Shown: positions 44,646 through 56,409 of the stretch, one piece after another | Position numbering within the stretch: position 1 is the stretch's first letter | Layout of the letters: every line of letters starts with the position of its first letter | NCBI GenBank assembly: GCA_020284085.1 | Contig: JACEVL010006447.1 | Coordinates: 1,990,245-2,054,244, forward strand | From: Aporrectodea caliginosa | Taxonomy: Eukaryota > Annelida > Clitellata > Crassiclitellata > Lumbricidae | Direction: 5' to 3' | DNA: 64,000 bases | The notes under the pieces: model-generated | Databases searched by the model: none | The model's input: only the letters and a program-made list of their open reading frames with translations | Told to the model about the DNA's origin: nothing | Made by a program: the position numbers and the translations under genes

Positions 44646-44880
44646 TCGTACCAGGATGACACCGAAGACACCGACGATCCAGGGCAATGTCCTGCTTTGG
44701 AGAGCTACGTGGCTCTAGGCAAGCTTGCCTTTTATTTTGTTATTGGAATATCTATCGTGTGTTTCCTCGAGCGCCAGAGACCGGGAAGACCAATAACCAG
44801 ACGACCACACAAACTACATGCAATCATGGGCGCCCGCGGGTTTTTTGCGCAAAAGGTTGTTTTTTAACGACGCCGTCATA
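44646..44880 (+). CDS. candidate last exon of a membrane protein, tail rewritten by a MITE
   Basis: A plus-strand frame reads SSYQDDTEDTDDPGQCPALE, a hydrophobic span VALGKLAFYFVIGISIVCFL, then a basic stretch ERQRPGRPITRRPHKLHAI. Acidic ectodomain, single membrane span and positive stop-transfer order is that of a type I membrane protein. Possible acceptors are GGTGGAATGCAG (44640) or GTCGTACCAG (44655). At 44825 the frame enters a hAT MITE, which adds 18 residues of transposon sequence before TAA at 44878. No upstream exon was identified, so this may be a chance frame. Confidence 0.35.
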
Positions 44881-45209
44881 ACGACGATGAGGAGGGGCAA
44901 AACACAGTGGTCACGGTTATATAGAGGAAAGCGCAATGAGTTGTGATTGGAGGAGTCCCGCACGATGTCATAACATATAATCATCATAATTATAGAAAAC
45001 GACATGGGTACGATGTAGATATAATTAGAATTTTTTTAATTCTTACTTAAAGTTACATTTATCAGTTTCACTTTGTGTATCATAGTGTCATTAGTGCTTT
45101 AGTGCGAAGAATTTCGTTAAACACCAAAGTATAGCTGTTAAGAAATAGGTGTCAATTTTCCAGGGGGGAGGGCAAGTGCCCCCTCTTGCCCTATGTGCGG
45201 GCGCCCATG
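44825..45209. mobile_element. hAT-type MITE, 385 bp, with perfect TSD
   Basis: Ends CATGGGCGCCCGCGGG and GTGCGGGCGCCCATG are inverted; flanks are an exact 8-bp duplication, CATGCAAT (44817-44824 and 45210-45217). The ends match those of the 1,135-bp element at 24476-25610 (CATGGGCGTCCGCAGG) except for two or three bases, so both belong to one family. The interior differs. Confidence 0.93.
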
Positions 45210-45219
45210 CATGCAATGT

Positions 45220-47400
45220 ACATGTCACGGTACTCGAATTCTGTTCGTGTAGCTGAGCATTACTGAAGTGCTAAAGCATGTTCCCATCTCTAGGAGAGAA
45301 TTTTGATCTTATTTTCATTTCTCCAACCAACTCTTTGGCGACACTTCGTGATTTCTTTCTGTAACTAAATATCTAAGACTTTTCCAACTTAGTTTAAACT
45401 CGGCTAAAAACATTTTTACACTTTTCAGTAGGCCCTAATTTTTCTGTAGGAATTCCGATGTCACTTAATCGCTAAACTTACCAAATAATTCGAACTCTAG
45501 TTATTTGATCAAATTGCTCGCAACATTTTCTGTTTAGGTCAATCTGTGACCTCACTGGTCACGTTAACCTAAGCTACCTCTGACTCAACAGCGCCACTGA
45601 TGTGTTGGATGGCCAATCACAGGTGACTTCACTTGTCTTGGACGAGAAGAAGTAACTTGATTACTACAAAGGGCAGACTGTGGTGACTCTTATAGCAGTA
45701 TTAGTTGCCGATTTATTCGGTGCTGCTCTATCAAAAATATAGTACTTGACATCGCTTCGAATATGTTCGTCCTGGTCTCTTGCCTGTGTTATTTCGGTCT
45801 AACTTAAGACATAGCTATTGTCAGCTGGCCTATCCGACATAGACCATCGCTTGTGTCCTTAGGGTGACGTTCTCCGTATACTTACCTGAATACGACTTAG
45901 CTGTGGCGCGCCATCGGTTGACGTCTTATGATTTTTATATCGGCGCTATAGAAGTTGCTAATTATATATTTAGCGTTTTTGACAATCACGAATGTGTTCC
46001 ATGCTGTACCTGGATTGTTATGGTCATATAAAGTCATTTATTCTGTGGCCAATTTGAATAACCACTGTACTTACGATAAAGGAGACAGTTAGGCCTAAAT
46101 CCTTTTGGCTCATCCTGTCATAGACAAATTTGGAATCGTCTGAGGGGATCTTTAGACGATAAGGATTGTGACAGCTTAAAATCGTTTCAAGAGCCCAACA
46201 TCTACAGCGGCTCTAAATATTTAAAAGTCCCTGCGGTCTCACCGTTGGCAAAGTCCATAAGTTCTCTGCAACAACACTCGCTTGCCATTTATAATGCATG
46301 TGTGAACTTCTGTCAAGATTCTAATTTTTCAGAACGAAGTTTCAAAGGATGAGAGGAGTTTAACGATGATGACTTTTACAGCAAGAGTAGAAGCTAAAGA
46401 AGCTCCCACTATTCTTTAACCAACAACGAAGGGACTGCATGATTTTGTATTGCGAGAGACAGAAAGATTGGCTTATTTGAGGAGTTTGAATGCATGAATA
46501 AGGGCTCGAATTATAAAAGCGATCCAGAACAGTTGACATTAATTATGTACAGGCGCAATGAATAAGTTATAGTTAATGGTTTTAACTTTTAAGCCAAATA
46601 AAATATGTGCATTAATATGCGTATACCATTCCGAAATGATTATAGCACGTGTATACTGCATTCTCCAATGTATATGTGTTAAACAGCAAAAGCTTCATCA
46701 GTATCTTAAAACGAGGATATGCTGAATAAATTCTTAAATTTGAACTAAGGAAATCAGTTAAGTCTTACGGTGAGAAAATCCTAAATATTAGTATATTGTG
46801 GCAACATTTTCAATAAAACTTACTTACAGCTCATGTAATCTAATACGAAGTTGTAGAGACACGTTTTACTACTTTGATCTTTTGGAAGGCTCTACTAACC
46901 GTCTAGCAATACACACTGCAATGTAAAGCTGCATTCGGTTGCATATACGTGGGCGCTAACTTTCCCAGTCAGGGCCTTAGAAACCTTACGAAACCATATC
47001 TATAGGGTTTTAGTATAATTAGCTCTCATCTGTCTCTTCCTGTCTTCACGACCGCCACTTTCTGTGTGTGTGTGCCTGTACGTGTCTATATCTGTGTCTG
47101 TCAATGTCTTTATGTTCTGTCTTGTGGCTTTTGGGAGGCAGTCGACCGTCTAATGAGCTTGTTGTCGGATAGATTGTCAAGAGATATTGTTGGAAACTGA
47201 AGTGTATGAATAGATACGTCAGGAGAACTGACCGGCGAATAGAAGGAGGAGGATCTGAAGAGGAGCTGAAGAAAGCGTCAGATCATTAGCTGCGACAGAT
47301 TGAGCAACGGAGGAGCAATGGAGAGCTGAAGACCTGGAGATGCACATCAAGTCCAGACAACGATGGAGACTGACGTAATTAACAGGGACAACGACGACGA
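45220..47400. other. non-coding stretch with a LINE-type tail
   Basis: At 45885-45965, TACCTGAATACGACTT through GGCGCTATAGAAGTTGCTAATT resembles a piece at 5230-5290 inside the 4659 hAT element, so this is a dispersed repeat. The rest shows no recognisable gene. Confidence 0.4.
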
Positions 47401-47710
47401 CGACAACGACGACGAGTCAGTCTTAGTCTCTTGTCATCGTATGTACGAATGCAAGCCATAAGTCGACACATAACATGCAGAGGGAGCGAAAGAGACAGAA
47501 ATAAACCAACCATCCAACTGTCAACCGTCCAACTAACCATCAACCAATCCAACCAACTATACCTGCAGTCTAATCAGTCTCATCCAGACAATCTAACGAA
47601 CCATACAAACAAACATCCAGCGAACGAAACCGACCATCATCCAAGTATCCAACCAGGGAGCCAAGTAACCAACCATTCAACTAACCAATCGACCAATGCA
47701 CAGGCAATCA
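47385..47710. repeat. low-complexity CAAC/CCAA-rich stretch
   Basis: A (GAC/AAC)n run at 47391-47415 is followed by loosely repeated ACCAATCAACC words. The Asn/Gln/Thr-rich frame over it (47431-47913) is explained by this composition. Confidence 0.6.
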
Positions 47711-47909
47711 ACCAGTCAGTGTCTTTTTTAGTAAAAGCATTAAATAGAGCAAAGAATTTAATAGAGCAATGTAAATTCTACTCGCACTTTCGTGCTTGTT
47801 TTTCGATTTCAAGCAGAATTTTAATTCCGTTCTATGATAAGAATGAAATCTTTCTATATAATAATATTTATTCTTTAATTAAGCGCCTGACAAACGCACT
47901 GCACTGTAC

Positions 47910-48112
47910 ATGAACATGTTATGACGATTAATCAATTCACAAGAACACAAATTACAGAAGACATAAATCAAAGTTGCAGTCAATCAAGGCGCAAGCTCAT
48001 TGTACTTATTAGGGAATGAAGGCATGAGCTAAACCCAGAGGGCCTTACGGGAATCGAACCAAGTCCGTAAAACTTTAGGCAAGGGTGTTATTCATTATAC
48101 TCTCCCCTCCCT
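47910..48112 (-). mobile_element. tRNA-derived SINE, minus strand
   Basis: On the minus strand a B box, GGTTCGATTCCC (48049-48060), follows an A-box-like region at about 48090-48105. Downstream is GTTTAGCTCATGCCTTCATT, related to the GACTCAGCCTTCCA core in the copies at 58622 and 59952. The 3' part shares TTCACAAGAACACAAAT with 29985-30145. Confidence 0.65.
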
Positions 48113-48559
48113 AATATTGACCACCAGACGACCACAAATGTCCAGGCCAAATGGCCTCAGCCGCTCAAAGCAACTCCGGTCATTAAAAGAGAATAACAAG
48201 CCACGTCACACATTTCGTGTGTCGCCCATAAAACAGCGGAATTTCTTTAGCGCCAGGTGTTTATAAATGCAATGATTTCCAGGTAATCTTTTCCAAATGA
48301 CAGACATCATTCATCCATCGCCCAGAATTCGTATATTCTTTCCTTATAGCTTCAGCATATTCATTATGCACGTTTATATGTATGTCTAAGCATGTGCGTA
48401 ATTTAGGTATGTGTGTGTACATGTACAATTGTACATACATACTTATGCATGCATAAATACATACATTACACATATACACTCATACATGAATAACTATATT
48501 ATATAACTAAATATTATTTATGTAGTCCATACATACATGTGTGTAACTTGTGCATGTAT

Positions 48560-48686
48560 TCATACATACATACATACATACATACATACATACATACAAA
48601 CATACATACATACATACATACATACATACATACATACATACATACATACATACATACATACATACATACATACATACATACATACA
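48560..48686. repeat. (ATAC)n microsatellite
   Basis: About 126 bp of CATA/ATAC with one substitution. Poly-YIHT or CMYV frames are artefacts. Confidence 0.97.
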
Positions 48687-48989
48687 CTAACACACATATA
48701 GTGGATACCTGCATTCATGCGTGCGTACAAGGAAGCGGGGTCCGGTGACGTTCTAAGCCTGTCATTTGCCTGTGTGGCCGGAGAGAGAAATGAAGAAAGT
48801 GAGGTGCAGCAGAGCGAAAGAGAGGAACGGAAGAAGGGAGGAGTGAGGACAGATGCGCATACAAACATACGGCATGCCACTTACTGGATCAAGCAAAGGC
48901 AGCTGAGAGGTATGGTTCACTGGATCAAACCATGGGCTACTTTTGAGTTGGAACAGGCATGCCTCCGAGATATTGCAGCTATTTGAGGT

Positions 48990-49320
48990 CTTAGGGAGAG
49001 TTATAATCATGCAAGGATGACTCCGGGATCACGATCAGTGGAGAACGGGGTGGGTAGAAGAGATTGGGGAGTGTAGAAATGGATGGGGAAAGTAGAGGTG
49101 GAGGTCGAGAGTCCAGCACACTGTAGGAGCTTAGACGAAAGGTCAACCCAGATGAGCTTGTATTTGTCAGAGTTAAGTTTGAGGCGCAAATATAGCATGA
49201 TGTCATCCATGCAGGCACAAAGTCTATTTTTAGCATCTGCAGCCTCGCTTCTGTTGGGTATCATCTGTATGGAGGTGGATTTCTATACCATGACGAGAGG
49301 CAATGGCTGACTGTGCACGA
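48990..49320 (-). pseudogene. LINE reverse transcriptase relic (palm region)
   Basis: Minus-strand reading gives SAIASRHGIEIHLHTDDTQ, where HTDD stands for the usual YADD catalytic motif, and after a frame shift MDDIMLYLRLKLNSDKYKLIW, the motif W-x-x-x-N-x-L-x-L-N-x-x-K of CR1/L2-like RT. The catalytic Tyr-Ala is changed and frames are broken, so it is dead. Confidence 0.65.
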
Positions 49321-49552
49321 TAGAGGATAACGCTATTAGTTAATTATGATGTCTTGTACGAAATAACGCGGCATACTGCTGCGTAAATCATAAATGTTGT
49401 GTTCTTCAATTGAACTAAATTTCTTCTTTTCATGAACGTCGGTCACCCCGCAGTAACGTAGACCTACAGTTTATACTAATTTATACTTCACGTCGATTAT
49501 AATAGGCTAACTTTCTTTGGTGGAGGCCTAACTTCAACTCAGATATATGCAG

Positions 49553-49602
49553 TTAGGCCCTATATATATATATATATATATAGGGCCATATATATATATA
49601 GG

Positions 49603-49637
<35 letters not shown>
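49553..49637. repeat. (TA)n with GGGCC interruptions
   Basis: TAGGCCCTATATA...TATATAGGGCCATATA forms a palindrome around the TA run. Confidence 0.9.
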
Positions 49638-49639
<2 letters not shown>

Positions 49640-50270
49640 CTACATGCATTAAATCTTACCTGAACAAGTCCAGAGTCTTTGTACTATACAAATATATATT
49701 AGATAAAGACAAATCCAGGCAAAATATAGGACACTACGTATCGTCTGCTAACGATTCACCCGCGTCATCATTACAGCGTGTTCATAAAATGGGCTGACGA
49801 TATTTACATAAAAAATATTATGGAAAACATTTTGAAATTCATTTTTACACAAGCATAAGGCCTAGATCGTCTTCTGGCTCAGAAGCAATCTTATTTTGAG
49901 CAAAAATATTATCCGTTGGTGTGAGCAACTGAAATTCCGTCTTATGACCGGAGCGCCTAGCCTTTGTAAGTCCACTTCAATGTCGTTTATCATAATGACA
50001 GCTGCTGGAATAAAATGCCATCTGTGTGATTTAATGACCGTCATCATCTATCCGTTGTAATTTTACATTTCAAAGCAAACGCAAGCACTTTAAAGTGTTA
50101 TGCTGCCATTTTATAGGCCGAGCGATGACTACGAAAAAAGGCTTCTCTTTCGATAGGTCAGTAAGAGCTGATGACGTTCATCCGTCGACCTTAAAATTGT
50201 TCTCACAGTTTCGGCAGTCACTTCGAAGAAATCGCAAGTTAGAAAGCTAACACAAGAAGAAGAAAGACGA
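49640..50270. other. non-coding spacer
   Basis: No recognised feature. Confidence 0.35.
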
Positions 50271-50279
50271 AGAGCAGTC

Positions 50280-50503
50280 CCTGAAGCAGGCATGGGTATG
50301 AAATATTAGTGGATTCAGTCCTGTCCCTCGTCGTCTCATCTTCCCACCGACAGTGTATGATCAGTGTACTCATTATAGCTGAGTTTGCTAGGGGTGCACA
50401 CGGAGTAGAAATCTAGAACCAAATTTCTGTCCAATCGGGAATTGAACTCCCAGCCTCTCGATTGGCAATCTAGCACGCTCACCGCTACACAATCGAGCAC
50501 CCC
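50280..50503 (-). mobile_element. tRNA-derived SINE, minus strand
   Basis: On the minus strand it starts GGGGTGCTCGATTGTGTAGC, with A-box GTGTAGCGGTGAGC and B-box GGGAGTTCAATTCCC at tRNA spacing. The head (GGTGCTCGATTG) and post-B-box word CAGAAATTTG match the relic at 5690-5791. The 3' end is placed near 50280 by the family-like GGCATGGGTATGAAATATTA. Confidence 0.65.
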
Positions 50504-50745
50504 AGAACGCTATTAACATGCCCAAATCTAAAATTAATTTGGATCTCTTGAATTCCTCTTAAAGATACATATCATGTGCATCATAGCGTGCAAGTCATAA
50601 CGGTCAAGACATGCACCATAGCACCATTGCACCTGATAGGACATTATTATGGAGCCTGCGTTTATTACATCCATATATGACCCTTGAGGAAATTCCTATA
50701 ATGCGCTGTCGATATAATTTGCGTTTACAATGATATTTTAGAGTG

Positions 50746-53022
50746 AATCACAGAATTTGACAGGGATTTTAAGTGGGTCAGAATAGATTCACTTGGTGGT
50801 AGAACCATAATCAGGAATGATACTCTCGATCGATTATTCATTTCGGAGCCAGGATGCTATACCACAGTAAAGATCCTTGACTCCACCATAAAGACCGACC
50901 ATAAGGCAATTGTGGCTCTGCCTCATGGAACAGTGCGCTCCAGAAGCAAGACTCTGAACAAGGCTCAATTCCGTCGCCGTTCACCTAATCAGAATGCCAA
51001 TCTACTACGCAGCCTTGTGGAAGTGGACCTTTCTGAGCTCTTTTCCTCCTCCGACCCGCAACAAGCCTGGGGCATATTTTATGGAGAGGCATTGGGTAGA
51101 CTTGACAACATCTACCCATTGCGTACGATCACAATGTCATCCGCTGATCCCTACTTCCTCAATCCCGAAGCTAAATATCTGCTCCGGAAAAAGAACAGGC
51201 TGATGCGGGCCGGAAGAGTTGAGGAGGCCTCTTCCATGGCCCGACGCGTGGGTATCCTCATTGAGCGGGTTACTAAGCGACACCTAGCTGATATCGATCA
51301 TAGCAAGGGACCTGAGGAGCTTTGGCGTCGAGTGGGTCAGATAACTCGTGGGCGACCAGCATCCACAACGAGCCAGCTTACGGCTGACTGCCTAAATGAC
51401 CACTATGCTGCCGTTTCCACAGTCTGTCCACAGATACCTGCTACGAACAGCCTCTCCTCCGTCAAACTGCGGCAACCAACCTGCCATTCATCACTGAGAT
51501 AAGAATGTTCCACCTGCTAGATCATCTGAGTCACACAGCTGATGGAGCTGATCGTCTTCCAGCCTGGTACCTGCGTCTTGCAGCACCCTTCTACTCTGGA
51601 GCCATTGCCCATCTGGTCAACCTCTCGCTGGGTGTCTCCCACGTTCCCATTCAGTGGAAAATCGCGGTAATCCATCCAGTAGCCAAAGTGCCTGCACCAT
51701 CAGCCCCAGCCGATTACCGTCCGATTTCAGTTACCCCAGTCCTATCAAGGCTGGTGGAACGAGAGTTGGTGCAGCGGTACATCTATCCAGCGCTGGAAGA
51801 ACAACCGATGGCCGGCCTTCTTGACGATCAGTACGCCTTCAGACCGACCGGTTCAACAACTTCCGCCGTAATTTCCATTCTGCACCATGTCACTTCACTC
51901 CTCAAGGATAATAACCATGTCTCAATTATATCATTGAATTTCTCTAAAGCTTTTGACACGGTCCGTCATTCAACCCTAGCGTGCAAGCTTTCAAGTCTGG
52001 ATATACCTGATACTATATACAATTGGATTCTCAACTTTTTCAAGGACAGAGGGCACGTTACCGTACGCGATTCCAGGGGAGGCTGTCCTTAGCCAGGTCC
52101 ATCAACGCAAGTATCGTCCAGGGATCGGGGATTGGACCATCCAATTACATCGTCAACGCCTCTGACCTAAAAGCACAACATTCCAAGAACCGCATCGTAA
52201 AGTACGCTGATGATACGTACTTATTAATCGGGGCGTCGATGCGTGACACAATCGGAGAAGAACTACAAGCTGTAACACGCTGGGCCACCCTGAACAACCT
52301 TCGACTGAACAGTGACAAGACAAAAGAAATGATAGTCCTGCGTCGAACTGGTGGACCTATCCCGGAGCCCGTTGATGGACTGACTCGAGTCTCGACGCTG
52401 AAGATTCTTGGAGTCACCCTTCGGTCAGACCTTCGTGTCACTTCTCATGTGGATGAGATCTTGGCTGCCAGCTCTGGATCGCTTCATGCATTGCGCATCC
52501 TGAGATCACATGGATTGCCGCCATTGGCCCTGCAAGAGGTGACTCGAGCCACCACAGTGGCTAGAATAATGTATGCTGCTCCTTCCTGGTGGGGTTTCAC
52601 TTCTGCAGAAGATCGAGCTAGAGTTGAAAGATTTCTGAGAAGATTACGAAGAACGGGGTATCTCAAGGATGATTCTCCCACGGCAGAGGATATGGCCAAA
52701 CATGCTGACGAACGTCTCTTGGCTGCCGTCATCAGATGTAACCACCATGTACTTCGAGGGCTATTTCCTCCTGTTGTTACCATCAAATATCATCTACGAC
52801 CCCGTCCACATAACTACACATTGCCTCCGAAAGACGATAGACAGTTTATCCCCAGAGTCCTATATAGAAGCTCTCTTGGTGATATAGGCTAACCTAACAT
52901 TGTATGACTAAAAACACTACACTCATTTTAAAATTTTCTATTAGGCTACTATCATGTATCAGATAGCGGTGTGTCTACCTGTTTCATACCAATAAACGAA
53001 TATATTATTATGATAATAACCA
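50746..53022 (+). pseudogene. frameshifted 5'-truncated LINE (endonuclease end, RT, 3' tail)
   Basis: It opens with the end of an APE endonuclease: FKWVRIDSLGGRTIIRNDTL and KTDHKAIVAL, where TDH replaces the usual SDH. A linker frame runs to 51502. A frame shift near 51460 leads to LPFITEIRMFHLLD and ADYRPISVTPVLSRLVER, then LNFSKAFDTVRHSTL. A second shift near 52060 leads to VQGSGIGPSNY and the catalytic KYADDTYLLI (about 52200-52230), LRLNSDKTKEMIV and LKILGVTL, to the stop at 52890. The 3' end is AATAAACGAATATATTATTA (52992). Jockey/I/CR1-like; clade not assigned. Two shifts make it inactive unless they are assembly errors. Confidence 0.88.
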
Positions 53023-53029
53023 GTCCTTC

Positions 53030-53840
53030 TTAGCTTTTCATAAAAACTGTGTCAGTGTTAACTAAGACAGAACTATCATGCAACCCATTTTACAAGGCTA
53101 CAATTCGTGCACTGTAAAATTTCCGCTCTAATGTTCCTTTCACTGTTCTGACTAATTTATACCTACATGTATGGCCTCGAGTAGCCTTGTTTAGGATTGA
53201 TATATAGGACCTCTCCCACCGCATGCACTGCCAACCTTGCAATGGCCAGCCAATTCATAAGTCTCATCTGCTCCTACTCTTCTCTAGTATTGTTAGACTA
53301 CATCATTCCATACCTTTCTGCATCCATAGTTCACACCCTTGTAACCCAAAGCACTTTGGTAGCTCTGTTTTGTACTTTCTCCAGAATAGTAACGAAATTA
53401 GGTTATGTGACAGCGGACACCAGTTTCGACAGATCGCTTAATCATTACTGCATGAGGATAAATGCTGTCTCTTGAAAACCATTGTATGTAGTTATTATGA
53501 TCTGATGTTACTGTAAACACTTCACAGCTTAAGAATTAAGCGGTTTGAAACAATGTAATACAAATGACACATGTGAAACGGTCTAAAATAGAAGCCAATG
53601 CTTTCAAACCTTATTATTATTAATATTGTTATTATTATTATTATTTTTATTATAAACAACATTTATTATATCCATAAATGAACATCAGCACTAAAAGCAA
53701 CAATGAATTATAAAGCAGTCACTGTTGTCTAAAATGAACATCAAAATGTCGTTATTGTTGCATCTCCACTCGGTCTGGCTCCGCTAAAGTGCCACGGAAA
53801 GCCACCGAGTTGAAACGCTGGACAGAGAGACATTATCATT
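53030..53840. other. spacer, possible decayed LINE sequence
   Basis: The open frames at 53197-53475 give no motif. An (ATT)-rich patch lies at 53610-53650. Confidence 0.35.
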
Positions 53841-53848
53841 ATTTTTTT

Positions 53849-54103
<255 letters not shown>

Positions 54104-54143
54104 TGTGCATTCGCCCATAAACACGTTTACTGAGATCACAATG

Positions 54144-54438
54144 CCGACCGACCGACCGACCGACCGACCGACCGACCGACCGACCGACCGACCGACCGAC
54201 CGACGACCGACCGACCGACCGACCGACCGACCGACCGACCGACCGACCGACCGACCGACCGACCGACCGACCGACCGACCGACCGACCGACCGACCGACC
54301 GACCGACCGACCGACCGACCGACCGACCGACCGACCGACCGACCGACCGACCGACCGACCGACCGACCGACCGACCGACCGACCGACCGACCGACCGACC
54401 GACCGACCGACCGACCGACCGACCGACCGACCGACCGA
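54144..54438. repeat. (CGAC)n microsatellite, about 74 units
   Basis: About 295 bp of CCGA/CGAC with one shortened unit near 54203. It lies 40 bp after the ATC array. The GRSV and PTDR open frames are artefacts. Each unit has one CpG, so the array is a dense, potentially methylated CpG block in an otherwise A+T-rich region. Confidence 0.98.
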
Positions 54439-54729
54439 ATATCCGTCGACGGTAAGGCCAGATGGTCTGAGGACCAGAAGAGAGTGGCAAAGTATGTCTG
54501 TCAGATTCAAATGTTTTCGTCCAGTTTTCCAATTGAGTAGACCAAACCCATCATCAATCGACGACAGTCCTCTTTGTCTGTTGCTTATACACTCCCTGTC
54601 GACATTTTCTCTCTGTATCTGTATCCTTCTGTATCTGTCTTCTTATAAGCCACATTTTCTTTGAGTCTCCATGTTTATTCTGAGTCTCCGTATCTGTGCA
54701 TGTATGTATGTCTGTCTATATGTCTGTCT

Positions 54730-54890
54730 GCATGGATGGATGGATTGACAGATGGATGAATGGATGGTTGGATGGATTGACGGATGAGTTAACGGATAAA
54801 TGGATGGATGGATGGATGGATGGATGGATAGATAGATAGGTGGATGGATGGATGAATGGATTGACGGATGGATGGATGAAAGGATGGATA
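54730..54890. repeat. degenerate (GGAT)n array
   Basis: GGATGGAT runs with GAATGGATTGACGGATGG variants; poly-HPSI frames on the minus strand are artefacts. Confidence 0.9.
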
Positions 54891-54899
54891 GAAAGCAAG

Positions 54900-55945
54900 T
54901 CGTTGACTGAGATGGTCTCTTCCTGTACTCATTTGGTCAGCGACAGAAGTCGTTGTTCTGAGTTGTCTCTGCAAACACATGCAAAGCAGTCGTGCGTTTC
55001 ATCGGAAGCTGAACTGAGCGGAGGTCGGCGTTCATCGGCGATGAATGCAGCGCTTTAAAAATAATGATATTTGCAAAACTTGAGGCTTTATATAAACGTA
55101 GAATCAGATTCGCCTCTATATTATAAGACTGAGTGCAACCGACCAGTTTTATGATAACTCTTGTCGTTGCACGAAATACCTAGAATTATGACCATGGCCA
55201 TCATAGTGTACGATGAGAAGCAATGCGATCTGATGTGCTATAATAAGACAACCGCATGGCTTCAAAGCAGCGTTTCTTTATTTGCTTTTGGCTTGAGATT
55301 GATTTTATTCCTCATTAAACTCGGTCCAATTAATCATTCGAAACGTCACTGACCAGATCTTTACTTATACGCTAAGGATTGCTTGCTCTGAATACGCAAT
55401 GGATATTTACGCAGGAAAACTTGCATTTAACCGTCACGAATAAATAATCACGATCGTAATCTAGAAATTAGCTAAAGCGTTACTTAAAACTAAGCGCAGG
55501 GCACCAGCTTATTTACGAGGGCTGCGTCTTGCATAGGAGATGTCCAGAGATACACACATATTGCTTAGCACTCTGTGGGCTATACGCGTTGGCTGAATGA
55601 CTACAAACCAATCGCTTTGAATTGTCTCACTGAAGCAATTCTGTCGAAACAAACAGGTTACAATCAAGTTGACTTAAGCTGACTTAATCATTCGCTGTCC
55701 TAATTGCATTCCTAGCTTATAGAAACGCAGACTGTAATATTGTGTTGTGATATGTTGCGATTACTTTTCACTTAGTCCGCTTCTTTAGTTAGTAAAATGT
55801 CAACCGTTGGGAAATAATGGACCACGATAGACATTTTCTGTCTTATTTTGTAGCCTTAAAAATGCCTCTGTAATTATAAATGTTTTCGAAAGACGGCTGA
55901 GCGACTAAATTGGGAGGAACGCGAGCAACTGATGAGTTAAAGATA
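54900..55945. other. non-coding spacer
   Basis: No recognisable gene; short frames at 55161-55352 lack support. Confidence 0.35.
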
Positions 55946-55948
55946 TAT

Positions 55949-56026
<78 letters not shown>

Positions 56027-56099
56027 TATACAAAGATTTTAGGAGAAGAATCTTTTGATAGAGCCAAGACACAGTCTTGTCACAATTATCTTAATTAAA

Positions 56100-56162
<63 letters not shown>

Positions 56163-56405
56163 GTATGCTTATATTACAGACTCGCATGCAATATTTAAGT
56201 CGATCTATTGCATGTATGTGTATATGTATATGTATATACTATGCGTGGGTGTAGGCCTATATATGTGTTTTCTATATATAAGCGTATGAATGCATGTATG
56301 TGTGCATGCATGTTTGTACGTCTACATGTATATATAAACGTATATATATATTATGGGTATGTAGTTACATGCATAATGCATATATATATATATATATATA
56401 TTAGT
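55949..56405. repeat. AT and GTAT microsatellite cluster
   Basis: Pure AT runs at 55949-56019, 56103-56157 and 56381-56401, with TGTATATG-rich sequence between. Confidence 0.93.
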
Positions 56406-56409
56406 ACAG

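Noticed and set aside
47431..47913. 160-codon Asn/Gln/Thr-rich frame
   Set aside because: Explained by low-complexity CCAA/CAAC sequence.
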